Shown in pieces: positions 25,276-37,900 of a stretch of DNA of 63,391 nucleotides. Source of the DNA: Nocardia altamirensis NBRC 108246 (GTDB lineage Bacteria; Actinomycetota; Actinomycetes; Mycobacteriales; Mycobacteriaceae). The stretch spans positions 1 through 63,391 of the forward strand of contig NZ_BDAY01000074.1 in the NCBI RefSeq assembly GCF_001612685.1. Direction: 5' to 3'. Under the pieces are notes generated by a model. That model was not told where the DNA came from. It worked only from the letters and a program-made list of their open reading frames with translations, and searched no databases. Position 1 is the first letter of the stretch. Every line of letters begins with the position of its first letter. Position numbers and translations under genes: made by a program.

Positions 25276-25971
25276 TCAAGGGAGGTCGGTTAGGTGGGTG
25301 TTGTGGGCTTGGGCGGTGACTTGGAGGCCGGCGGGGGTTGGTTGGATGGCGGTCAGGCGGGCGCCTAGGGGGAGGCGTTGGAGAGGGATGGTGAAGGTCA
25401 GGGTGCGGCGGAGGAGGGCGAGGGGGATGGTGGGGCCGCCTGTTGAGGGTTGGGCGGAGATCGGGGTCACTTCGATGCCGTTGTCAGTGGGGGCGACGGT
25501 GACTATGACTGTGGCGGGGATGGGGATGCCTTCTACCGAGAAGGTGCCGGTGATGCGGAGGCCGTCGGGGGCGTAGGAGATCGAGTCGACTTCGGTGGGG
25601 GCGAAACCGCGGACGGTGTCGTAGGGGACGACCGCGGTGGCGGTGGCGGTCGCGGCGACGAGGTTCGAGGTGCGGTTGTTGAGGATGTCGGTGAGCGGGG
25701 CGGAGACGTCGGTCATGGTGACGTTGAGGTCGGCGACGGTGAGGCCCTGGCCGGTCCATGTGTCAGCGTGGACGCGGACGTCGCGATAGGTGCCGTCGAC
25801 GGCTTGGGTCAGGAAGGGAAAGCCGCCGATGTCGACGCGTGGCTCGTTCTGGAGGTGGTATTCGGCGGCGATTTTGCGGGCGATCTCGTTCTGCGCCATG
25901 GCGACAGCGATTCGGTCACCGGCGAGCAGGGCGATCACCAGCACGATGATCAGTATCAGCAGTCCGCGCAT
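25276..25971 (-). CDS. DUF2993 (LmeA-like) exported or membrane-anchored protein
   Basis: 231 residues. The first 22 residues (MRGLLILIIVLVIALLAG) are a hydrophobic signal or anchor segment. The IGGFPFLTQ motif at about residue 48, followed by a beta-rich sequence with repeated TxxxVxVTxxD patterns, is typical of DUF2993 proteins. In mycobacteria the member LmeA acts in the periplasm in lipomannan elongation. The ATG at 25971 lies inside the last codons of NRPS-C (16-bp overlap) with a GAGTGAG site just upstream, so translation is probably coupled. A role in handling or exporting a lipidated peptide is possible but unproven. Composition is unbiased relative to neighbours apart from a very G-rich + strand. 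Confidence 0.9.
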   Translation of the reverse strand: MRGLLILIIVLVIALLAGDRIAVAMAQNEIARKIAAEYHLQNEPRVDIGGFPFLTQAVDGTYRDVRVHADTWTGQGLTVADLNVTMTDVSAPLTDILNNRTSNLVAATATATAVVPYDTVRGFAPTEVDSISYAPDGLRITGTFSVEGIPIPATVIVTVAPTDNGIEVTPISAQPSTGGPTIPLALLRRTLTFTIPLQRLPLGARLTAIQPTPAGLQVTAQAHNTHLTDLP

Positions 25972-28900
25972 GCGCTCACTCGTTCATCCATCCCACCATC
26001 ATGCTGTGCATCCCGGGCGGCCGCCTCGGAGCCGGAGTCGAGCTCATCGTGCGGCGCTCCCATCGGCGCAGGGAGGAACCCGATCTCGATGAAGTAATCG
26101 AAGTAGCGGCTCAGGATTGCCTCATCGACCGGCGCGAGGGTGAAAGCAGGCTCGCTGCCCTGCTCAGCGGCGGTATCGGGTTCGCCACCGGGTGCCGCGT
26201 AATTGCCGATGAGTGCTGCCGCCCGGAGCAGGGCATCGTCACCGACCGCAAACGCCGTCTCGGCGGCATCGGCAACCGCCTCGGCGAATTGCCCCGGCTC
26301 GACCACGGTGACCGGGAAACCGCGCCGCCTGGCCTGCGCCGCGATCGCCTGCCAGATCCCCTCGCTCGAACCGGTCAGATAGTGAATGTTGCTCAGCGCG
26401 TGCGGATCCCGCGAGAACCGAACGAGCTCGGCGGCGGCGTAGTCGACCGGCGCCATCGGCAGGTCGACGGCACCGAATTCCGGCCACACGCCGAGCACCA
26501 CCATCGCCCGGATCATCGTCGTCACCGCGTCGTCGATCGGGCCGGCGCCAGTGCGGGAATCGCCGGTGAGCTGGCCTGGCCGATAGATGGTTGCGGGCAG
26601 GCCACGGTCGATACTGGTCAGCACCAACTGTTCGGCGACCCATTTGCTGAGTGTGTAACCTCCCAGTCCGGCCGGAACGCGGTCGTCGCCCGGCATCCTG
26701 TCAACCACGGACGCTGTGGACACATAGTGCACAGGTTTGACCCGCGTGGTGCTCGCCAACCTCAGCATCTCGGTCGTGCCAGCGACATTCGCCGCTCGCA
26801 TCCGGGAATACGGTTCGAGATGGTTGACCTGAGCACCGTTGTGATAGATCACGTCGATCCGCTCGGCCAACTCGGCGAACCGGGCCGGTTCGACCCCGAG
26901 TAGCGGGCGGGCCAAATCACCTCTGACAGCAACGATCCGGTGCCGATCGGCAGCGACATCGACCCGATACTGTTGCGCGACAGCGTCGATACGCGCCGCC
27001 GCGGCACCATCGTCGGCCGCGCGAACCAAGCAGTAGACGGTGGCCGTCGACCGTTCCAGCAACTCTCGCAGCAAGAAGATTCCGAGAAAGCCGGTGGCGC
27101 CGGTGAGCAGTATCGCTTCCGGCTCGCCCTGATGCGGTGCGGCGCAATGATCAACGCTGATAGCGGGATCCAGCACCGCATCGGCGGCCGGGTCGGCCTC
27201 GTCGGCACCGTCGAACCCGTCGCGCAACGCCGTGGCCAGCGCGGCAACGCTGGAGTGCCCGAACAGCATTCGCACCGATACCGGCGTGCCGAGCGCGGCG
27301 GTCAAACCCGCGCACGCCCGGATACCCGACAACGAATTACCGCCCAAGGCAAAGAAGTCGTCGTCCAATCCGACCTGCTCGGCACCGAGTACGTCGGCGA
27401 AAACCTTGGCGATGGCCTGCTCCTCCGGGGTGCCGGGGGCACGGTACTCGCGCAGGACGATACGCGGAGCAGGCAACGCCGTCCGGTCCAGTTTGCCGTT
27501 GACCGTGACCGGAAGCGCATCCAGCAGCACCCACGCCGACGGCAGCATGTGCGCAGGCAACCGCCGCGCCAGCGCCGCTCGCAGCTCATCGATGACGATC
27601 TCGGAGCCAGGCACGGCCACCAGATAAGCAACCAGCTGATCACCCAACCGCTCATCGGCCCGAACCACCACAACCGCTTGCGCCACCGATTCGACGGAGA
27701 CGAGCGCGGACTCGATCTCCCCCAGCTCGATACGCAGACCACGCAGCTTCACCTGAAAGTCGATGCGGCCCAGGTAATCCAGCGTGAACCCGGCGACGGA
27801 TTCCGGCCCATGCGCAGGCACCCAGCGGACCAGGTCCCCGGTCCGATACCACCGCGAACCAGGCTCACCCCACGGGTTGGCGACAAACCGCGCGGATGTC
27901 AGACCGGCACGATCGTGATAGCCACGCGCCATCGCCGCCCCGGCCAGATACAACTCACCTGCCACTCCGGCAGGCACCGGATTGAGCCGGGAATCCAACA
28001 CGAACGCCGTCACACCAGGCAGCGGTGGGCCGATCGTCACCGGTTGACCCGCAACAAGTTCCGTGTAGGTGGCACCGATCGTCAGCTCCGTCGGGCCGTA
28101 GCTGTTCACGTAGCGCCTGCCCGGCTGCCAGACCGACACCAGTTCCGCGGTCGCGGCGTCACCGCCGGTCATCACGACTTCCAACCGCTCGAGGCCCGCC
28201 GGGTCGATGGTGCTCACCAATGCGGGCGTGATGATCGTGTGCGTCACCTGCTCGGTGTGCATCAGCGCGGCCAGTTCGGGCCCACCGAGCAGCGACGACG
28301 GCACCACTACCGATGTGGCCCCATTGGCGAAGGCGCACAACAACTCCTCCACCGATTGATCGAAGCTCGGCGAACAGACATGCAGCACCCGATGCTGTGG
28401 CTCGATCCGGTTTATCCCGGTCGAGTAGTCGGTCAGCGGAGCCAAACCGGCATGGGTGGTGACGACCCCCTTGGGCAGCCCCGTCGAACCAGAGGTATAG
28501 ATCAGATACGCAGGATGCGCCGGGGACAACCGCCTGATCCGATCGGCAGCACCGACCGGAGCCGCGGACGCCGCAGCACACCGCTGCTGCGTCAGCGCAT
28601 CGTCGAGCACCAACCACGCCACGTCGCCAGGTAACTCATCGACCAACTCCGCCGTGGTCACACCGATGACCGCACCTGAATCAACCACTATGTGCCGCAA
28701 CCGATCCACCGGATAATTCGGATCGATCGGCACATAGGCCGCACCCGCCTTGGCCACCGCCCAGATCGCCGCGATCATCTCATAGGACCGCGGTAACGCA
28801 AGTGCCACATATGATTCCGGGCCGATCCCCTGCCCGATCAATACTCGCGCCAACCGCGACGAATACTCATCGAGTTCCCGATAGGTGACCGACCGGCCAC

Positions 28901-31900
28901 GATCACGCACCGCGACCCGATCCGCGCCGAACGCCATGCCGCGCAGCAGCAGATCCGGCAGCAACACGACATCCGCGGGCGCACCACCAGTCATCTGCGT
29001 GAGCTGCCTGCGCTCGTCCTCGGCCAACAGCGGCAGGTCGCCGACCGCCGACTCCGGTTGGTCGACCATCGCCGACAACAACCGCGTGAATCGCTCGGCG
29101 AAACCTTGCACAGTGGCTTCGTCGAACAGATCACGCGAGAACGACAAGACGCCGACCATGCCGGCAGCGCCGTCGCCGGCCGCACGGATGGTCAGTGACA
29201 GATCGAACTGCTCGGTGCCCGCCTCGTAATCGACCGCGCCGATCCGCAACCCGGGCAACTCGAAATCGGCATCCGGCAGATTCTGGAACGACAACATCAC
29301 CTGGAACAGCGGATGGCGCGCCATCGACCGCGCCGGATTCAACAGCTCCACCAGGCGTTCGAACGGCATGTCGGCGTGCGCGAAGGCGGCAAGATCCACT
29401 TCCTTGGTGCGCGCCACCAATTCGGTGAAACCGAGCTCACCCGGCACCTGGGTCCGCAGCACCAGCGTGTTGACGAACATGCCGATCACATCATCGAGTT
29501 CGGCCTCGCCGCGACCCGATATCGCGGTACCGATCGAGATGTCGTCGGTGCCGGACATGCGCGCCAGGAACACCGCAAGCGCGGCATGGACCACCATGAA
29601 CAACGTCGCGTTCTCCGCACGCGCGATGGCCAGCAAGCCCTCGTGCACCTCGGGCTCGACCTGGAAGACCACGTGCCCACCGGCCGAGGACTGCACCAGG
29701 GGCCGCGGTCGATCTGCCGGTAGCCTCAATTCGTCTGGCGCACCGGCCAATGCCGCCCGCCAGAACCGCATCTGCTCCGAGAGCACGCTGTCCGGATCGT
29801 CCTCGGACCCGAGTACCTTTCGCTGCCACAGGCTGAAGTCGGCGTACTGCACCGGCAACGGCGGCCATGCCGGTGCCTCGCCCGCCAATCGTGACGTGTA
29901 CGCCGCCATCACGTCGCGAGTCAACGGACCGATCGACCACCCGTCGGCGGCAATGTGGTGCGCGACCACTACCAGGACATACTCGGCGACTTCGGAAGTC
30001 ACGTCAGCGGCGGCGACTTCGAAGAGCGCTGCACGTAGCGGTACTTCGGTGGTCACGTCGAAGCCAGCCGATACCATTTCGGCGACTCGCGCCGGAAGTG
30101 CTTCGACGACAACAGATTCCGAGACAAAGTCCAGCGCCGCCTCCGACACCGGCAGAATCACCTGCACCGGATCCGAATCGGTCTGCGGATAGATCGTACG
30201 CAGAACCTCATGGCGGGCAACCACATCGACCACCGCCGACCGCAAAGCGGCAACGTCGAGCTCACCGGTCAGCCGCAGCGCGGCCGGGATGTTGTAGGCC
30301 GCCGAAGCGGGATCGAACCGATTGAGGAACCACATCCGCTGCTGAGCCAACGACAACGGGACACGCTCCGGCCGTGGACCAGCCACCAACGCCACCCGCC
30401 CGGCCCGCGCATGCTGTTCGACCCACCCAGCCAATGCGGCAACCGTCGAGGCCTCGAACACCGCACGCACCGCAACACGCACACCCAACGCAGCACCCAA
30501 TCGTGCAGTCAACTGGGTAGCGACGAGCGAGTTGCCTCCGAGGGCAAAGAAGTCGTCGTCGAGCCCGACCCGCTCGACACCGAGCAGGTCCGCGAACACA
30601 CCGGCCACCGCCTGCTGCACGGTAGTCTCCGGCGCACGGTACTCACGCACCTGGAACACCGGATCCGGCAACGCCTTCCGATCCAGCTTGCCCGAGGCGT
30701 TGAGCGGCAACTCCGCCAACATCACCAATGCCGACGGCACCATGTAGGGCGGCAACCGACGGCCTAGCGCCGCCCGCACCGCCTCGACATCAACCTCGTC
30801 GGCCCCAACCAGGTAACCGACCAGCTGATCGCCCGCCGCCGTCGTCACGACCTGCACCACCGCCTGGCGCGCGGTCGAGCACGCAAGCAGCACGGCCTCG
30901 ATCTCACCCAACTCGATCCGCTGACCACGGAACTTCACCTGGAAGTCGGTGCGACCGAGGTACTCCAGTCCCCCAGCGGTGTGCCCACCCGTCGCCCGAC
31001 CGCCACCCCTCATCGAATCGCTTCGCGATGCAGGCACCCAACGCACCAGGTCACCGGTGCGATACATCCGCTCACCGGCCGCACCGAACGGATCAGCGAC
31101 AAACCGATCAGCGGTCAAATCCACCCGGCCCTGATAACCACGCGCCAGCTGTGTCCCCGCGAGGTACAACTCGCCCTGCACCCCGACCGGTACCGGCCGC
31201 AACGCCGAATCCAACACATACGCCCGCGAATTCCATACGGGAGCACCGATCGGCAACGACACGGGCAGCGCCTCGCCAACTCGCCACGCGGTGGCAGTAA
31301 TGGTGAACTCGGTGGGGCCGTAGCCGTTGTACACCGCCGCGTCCGACACCTGACGGAAAGCAGCAACGGTCGCAGGCGACAACACCTCACCACCGGCGAA
31401 AACTACACGTAGCGAACGGTATTCGGCAGATGACGCCGCGGCGGCGAAGACCGCGAGCAAGGAAGGGACCACTTCGAGCACGGTCACCCCGTGCCGTTCG
31501 ATGACCTCGGCTTGATACGCCGGATCGCGATAGCCGTCGTGCGTGATCATGACGGTACTTCCGCCGATCATCAAGGGGCCGAACATCTCCCACACAGACG
31601 GATCGAAGGTGAACGGCGTCCGCTGCAACATCACATCGGTCTCGTCCAACCCGAGCGCATCGACCATCCAACCCATCTGGTTGACCAGCCCTGCATGGCT
31701 GACAGCCACGCCCTTCGGACGACCGGTCGAACCCGAGGTGTACAGCACATAGGCGGTATTGCCCGCACGCAACACCCCGCGCCGCTCGCCTGCCGCCACC
31801 GGCGCACCGGAATGTCGCGCCAGGTCCACTTCGTCGACGTAGAGCACGGGCAAGACACCGGCAGCTCCCACACCGACGCCACCCGACGCGATCTCGTCAC

Positions 31901-34900
31901 GGCGGGTGGTCAGCACACACACTGGCTTCGCACCGGCCAGCACATGCTCGATCCGCTCGGCGGGATGCTCCGGATCCACCGGCAAATAACCACCACCAGC
32001 GGTGAGCACCGCGTAGACCGCGACCAGCATATCCACCGAACGGCGAATACCGACCGCAACCAAAACCTCTGGACCGACACCGATCTCGATCAGCTCCCGA
32101 GCCAACCGGTTCACCCTGGCGGAAAACTCCGCATACGACAGCGTCACGCAGTGACTTGATGAGGTGTGGCGGTCGGGCGACGGGTGGGCCTGCCGGGCCA
32201 ACGCCTCGGCACCCGGATCGAAGACGACCGCAACGGCGTCCGGGCGCGCCCGCACGTTGGCCTCGAACCAATCCAGCACACTCACCGCGTCGGGCACCAC
32301 GTGCGCGGTCTGATTCCATTCGCGCAACACCACCGCCCGCTCGGCATCGTCGAGCAGATCGATATCACGCACCCGTCGCTGCGGATCCTTCGCGATGGCC
32401 TGCAATACCCGCAGATAGCGGTCAGCGAAACCGGCAACTGTCGCGGCGTCGAACAGATCAGTGGCATAAGAGAATTCGACTGAGAGACCGACCGCACCCA
32501 GTTCGCCGCCAACACCGACAGCCTCGCCGATGGTCAGCGACAGGTCGAACTTCTCGGTCACCTTCGCGAATTCGACTCCGGAGATCCGCAGCCCCGGCAG
32601 CTCGAACGCACCCTCGGGCAGGTTCCGCACCGTCAACATCACCTGGAACAACGGGTTGCGGTTCAGCGAGCGCTCCGGAGCGAGTAGATCGACCAGACGC
32701 TCGAACGGAATATCACTGTGCGCGAACGCCTGCAGATCGCTGTCACGGGTAGCGGCGAGCAACTCGGCGATGGTCAGTTCACCACGAATCCGCGTGCGCA
32801 GCACCAGCGTATTGACGAACATGCCGATCACATCATCGAGTTCGGCCTCGCCGCGTCCGGCCACCGGAGTGCCGATGGAGATGTCGTCGGTGCCGGACAT
32901 GCGCGCCAGGAACACCGCAAGCGCGGCATGGACCACCATGAACAACGTCGCGTTCTCCGCACGCGCGATAGCCTGCAAGCCCTGATACACCTCGGGCTCG
33001 ACCTCGAACCGCACCTGCCCGCCTGCCGAGGACGGCACCGCAGGCCGCGGCCGATCCACCGGCAGCGTCAATTCATCTGGCGCACCGGCCAATGCCGCCC
33101 GCCAGAACCGCGCCTGCTCCGAGAGCACACTGTCCGGATCGTCCTCGGACCCGAGCGCTTTTCGCTGCCACAGGCTGAAGTCGGCGTACTGCACCGGCAA
33201 CGGCGCCCACACCGGAGCCCCGCCCGCGGAGCGGGCAACGTAGGCGGTCATCACATCACGAGTCAGCGGGCCACCCGACCAACCATCGGCGGCAATATGA
33301 TGCGCGACCACCACAAGGACGTACTCAGCGCCTTCGGAAGTCACGGTCGCCGTGTCGGCACCGACAACGTCGAAGAGGGCTGCACGCAGTGGCACCTCGG
33401 TGGTCACATCGAAGCCAGCCGAGACCATTTCGGCGATCCGCGCCGGAAGCTCGTCGACGGTAACCGATTCCGAGACAAAGTCCAGCGCCGCTTCCGACAC
33501 CGGCAGAATCACCTGCACCGGATCCGAATCGGTCTGCGGATAGATCGTACGCAGAACCTCATGGCGGGCAACCACATCGACCACCGCCGACCGCAAAGCG
33601 GCAACATCGAGCTCACCGGTCAGCCGCAGCGCCACCGGGATGTTGTAAGCCGCAGAAGCCGGATCGAACCGATTCAGAAACCACATCCGCTGCTGAGCCA
33701 ACGACAACGGGACACGCTCCGGCCGCGGACCAGCCACCAACGCCACCCGCCCCGACCGCGCATACTGCTCGACCCACCGGGCCAACGCGGCAACCGTCGA
33801 CGCCTCGAACACCGCACGCACGGCAACACGCACACCCAACGCGGCGCCGATCCGCGCGGTCACCCGCGTCGCGACCAACGAGTTGCCGCCGAGTTCGAAG
33901 AAATCATCATCCAACCCAACCCGCTCCACGCCGAGCAGGTCCGCGAACACACCGGCCACGGCCTCCTGCACGGTAGTCTCCGGCGCACGGTACTCACGCA
34001 CCTGGAACACCGGATCCGGCAACGCCTTCCGATCCAGCTTGCCCGAGGCGTTGAGCGGCAACTCCGCCAACATCACCCATGCCGACGGCACCATATAGGC
34101 AGGCAGCCGCTCGGCCGTGAACTTTGTCAGCGCCACGGCGTCGACCGAAAGATCCGGCACCGCAACCACATACGCCACCAGTTGCGGACCGGTAGCGCCA
34201 TCGACCACCAACACGACCGCTTGACTGACCGCCGGATGCGCGAGTAGTGCAGCCTCGATCTCACCGAGCTCGATGCGTTGACCACGCAACTTCACCTGGA
34301 AATCGCTGCGACCGACGTACTCCAGAACACCAGAGGCATTCCAGCGCACCAAGTCACCGGTCCGATACATCCGCTCACCAGCCGCGCCGAACGGATCAGC
34401 GACAAACCGATCAGCGGTCAGATCCACTCGCCCTTGGTAACCGCGCGCCAACTGTGCACCGGTCAAGTACAACTCACCACGCACGCCAACCGGCACCGGT
34501 CGCAGCGACGCATCCAACACATAGGCCCGGCAATTCCACACCGGGGTGCCGATCGGCACCGAACCGAACACCACCTCATCCACCCGCCACAAGCTCGCGG
34601 TAATGGTGAATTCAGTAGGGCCGTACGAGTTGCACACCACGGCATCGGACACCTGACCGAAGGCAGCAACCAAGGAAGGTGGCAACACCTCACCGCCAAC
34701 GAAAACCAGGCGCAGCGAACGGCATTCATCGGGCGATGCCGACGCGGCGAACACCGAGAGCAACGACGGCACGAACGAGGTCACCGTTACCCCGTACCGC
34801 TCGATCACCTCAGCCAGATACCGCGGATCACGGTGCCCATCGTGCGCGGCGATAATCGTGCGCGCTCCGATCATCAACGGGAAGAACAGCTCTCGAACCG

Positions 34901-37900
34901 AGGGATCGAACGTGAACGGCGTCTTGTGCAACACGACGTCGGTACTGTCCAACCCGAGTGCACTGATCAGCCAACCCAGCTGGTTGACCAAGGCGGCATG
35001 GCTGACCGCGACGCCCTTGGGGCGGCCCGTCGAGCCCGACGTGAACATCACATACGCCGTGTTCGAAGAACGCAACGGCGCCAACCGATCCGCATCCGTC
35101 ACCGTGGCATCGGAACAGCCGGACATGCCCAGCGTGTCGATCTCCAGCCGACGCACCGTCCCCGGCAACGCCAACTCATCACGTGACGTGGTCAATACAC
35201 ACACCGGCGACGCGGTCTCGAGAATATGGGCGATCCGCTCGCCGGGATGATCCGGATCAACCGGCACATAGGCACCACCGGCGGTCAGCACCGCATACAC
35301 CGCGACCAGCATGTCCACCGAGCGACGAATACCGACCGCAACCAAAACCTCTGGGCCGACGCCGATCTCGATCAGCTCGCGCGCCAGCCGGTTCACCCGC
35401 GCGGCGAACTCCCCATAGGACAGCGTCACGCAGTGACTCGATGAGGGGTGGTGGTCGGGCGACGGGTGGGCAAGCGTGGCCACCCGCTCCAGCGCCGCAC
35501 CCTCTCCCGGATCCGCCACCAACGCAACAGCATCCGGCCGCGACCCCACATGCGCCTCGAACCGGTCAAGCACCGTGACCATCTTCCGCAGCGCATGCGC
35601 GGTCCGGTTCCAGTCCCGCACCATCATCGCTCGCTCACGGTCATCGAGCAGATCGATGTCACGCACCCGTCGCCGCGGATCGCCCACCAACGACTCCAAC
35701 ACCCGCACGTACCGCTCAGCGAGCCCGGCCACCGTCGCGCCGTCGAACAGATCAGTGGCATAAGAGAACTCAGCCGACAGACCGCCACCACCCGACTCAC
35801 CGAGGGTCAGCGACAGGTCGAATTTCTCGGTGACCTTCTCGAATTCGACACCCGAGGCCCGCAGCCCCGGCAGCTCGAACGTGCTCTCGGGCAGGTTCTG
35901 GAACGACAACATCACCTGGAACAACGGGTTCCGGTTCAGCGAACGATCCGGCGCGAGCAGATCGACCAGCCGCTCGAACGGAATATCGGCATGCGCGAAG
36001 GCATGCAGATCAGTGTCACGGGTCGCAGCCAACAAGTCCGCAACTGTCAGCTCACCACGAACCCGCGTACGCAGCACCAACGTGTTGACGAACATGCCGA
36101 TCAGATCGTCGAGCGCGGCCTCACCGCGCCCGGCCACCGGAGTGCCGATCGCGATGTCATCGGTACCCGACACGCCCGCCAACAACACCGCAAGCCCAGC
36201 GTGCAACACCATGAACAGCGAGCCGTGATGTTCGCGGGCCACGACTTGCAGCCGCCCGTGCAGCTCCGCTCCGATCGAGAACCGCACGTGCGCACCGGAG
36301 AACGACCGGGTCGCCTGGCGCGGCCGATCGAACGGCAGCGGCAACTCGTCCGGCACACCGGCCAATGACGAACGCCAATACTGCGCCTGAGCCGAAAGCA
36401 CGCTCCGTGCATCATCTTCCGAGCCGAGCACACTGCGCTGCCAAATACTGAAATCCGCGTACTGGACCGGCAACGGCGACCACGCCGGTACCTCGCCTGC
36501 GGCGCGCACGGCGTAGGCGAGCATCAGATCGCGTGCCAACGGGCCCAAAGACCAACCGTCACCTGCGATGTGATGCACCACGCACACCAGCACATGCTCG
36601 GTCTCGCTCACCCGCAACACGCGCAGCCGCAGCGGCGGCGCCACGGTCACATCGAACGCCGTGGCAAAAGTCTCCACGATCAACCCGCGAACCGGCTCCA
36701 GATCCACGGAGGTGACCACGGACTCCGATCCCGCCCTCGGATCGTCGACAGCAGCCACTACCGCAAGCTCTGGTGTTGCCCGCGGATCGGCGGCGGCGAG
36801 TACCACCTGATAGCCCTCGCCGTCGCGGGACGGATAGATGGTGCGCAATACCTCGTGCCGCTCCACCACATCGCCCACCGCAGCACGCAACGCATCCAGA
36901 TCCAGCGCACCGGACAACCGCACGGCCATCGGGATGTTGTCCACGACGCTCTCGGGATCGAACTGATTGAGGAACCACATCCGTTGCTGGGCATACGACA
37001 ACGGAATCCGCTCCGGCCGCGGCATCGGCCGCAACGGCAACACCCCGTCACCTCCGGCCAACCAGGCGTGCCGCTCCACCTGTTCAGCCAACCCGGCCAC
37101 GCTGTCCGACTCGAACACCAGGTGCAGCGGAATCCGAGTACCGAGCGCGGCACCCAACCGTGCCGCAACCTGGGTTGCCAGCAACGAGTTGCCGCCGAGC
37201 GCGAAGAAGTCGTCGTTCGCACCGACCGGCTGGCCCTCGTCCGGCCGCAGCACTGCCGCGAAGACCTCGGCCACGATCTCCTCGGTCCGCGTGGCAGGCG
37301 CTCGGAACTCCCGTGCCGTGAACACCGGCTCGGGTAATCGAGCCCGATCCACCTTGCCGACCGGGGTGAGCGGCAGCTCATCGAGCACCATGATCGACGC
37401 CGGAATCATGTACGCAGGCACCGACTTCGACAGGAACTGCGCAAGTTCGGACGGCTCGAGAGTGACGCCGGGACACGCGAGCACGTACGACACCAACGCG
37501 ATGGCGCCCGAAGGCAACGCACGACCAACGGTGACCGCGAACGCCACATCAGCATGCGCGGACAAAGCGCTGTCGATCTCACCCAGTTCGATCCGCAACC
37601 CACGGATCTTCACCTGAAAATCGACCCGACCCAAATGCTCCAACTGGCCGCCGTCGTTGCGGCGCACCAGATCACCGGTGCGATACATGCGCGCCCCGGA
37701 CAAACCGAGTTCGGCCGCGAACGGATTGGCAACGAACCGTTCCGCGGTCAACCCGGAACGCCCCGAATACCCTTGCGCCAAGCCAGATCCCGCGATATAG
37801 AGCTCACCGGCCACCCCACGCGGCACCATCCGCATCCGCGAATCCAGAATGAGCAGACGGGAGCCATCGGTATCCCGACCAAGGGTGACGGACGCACCCG

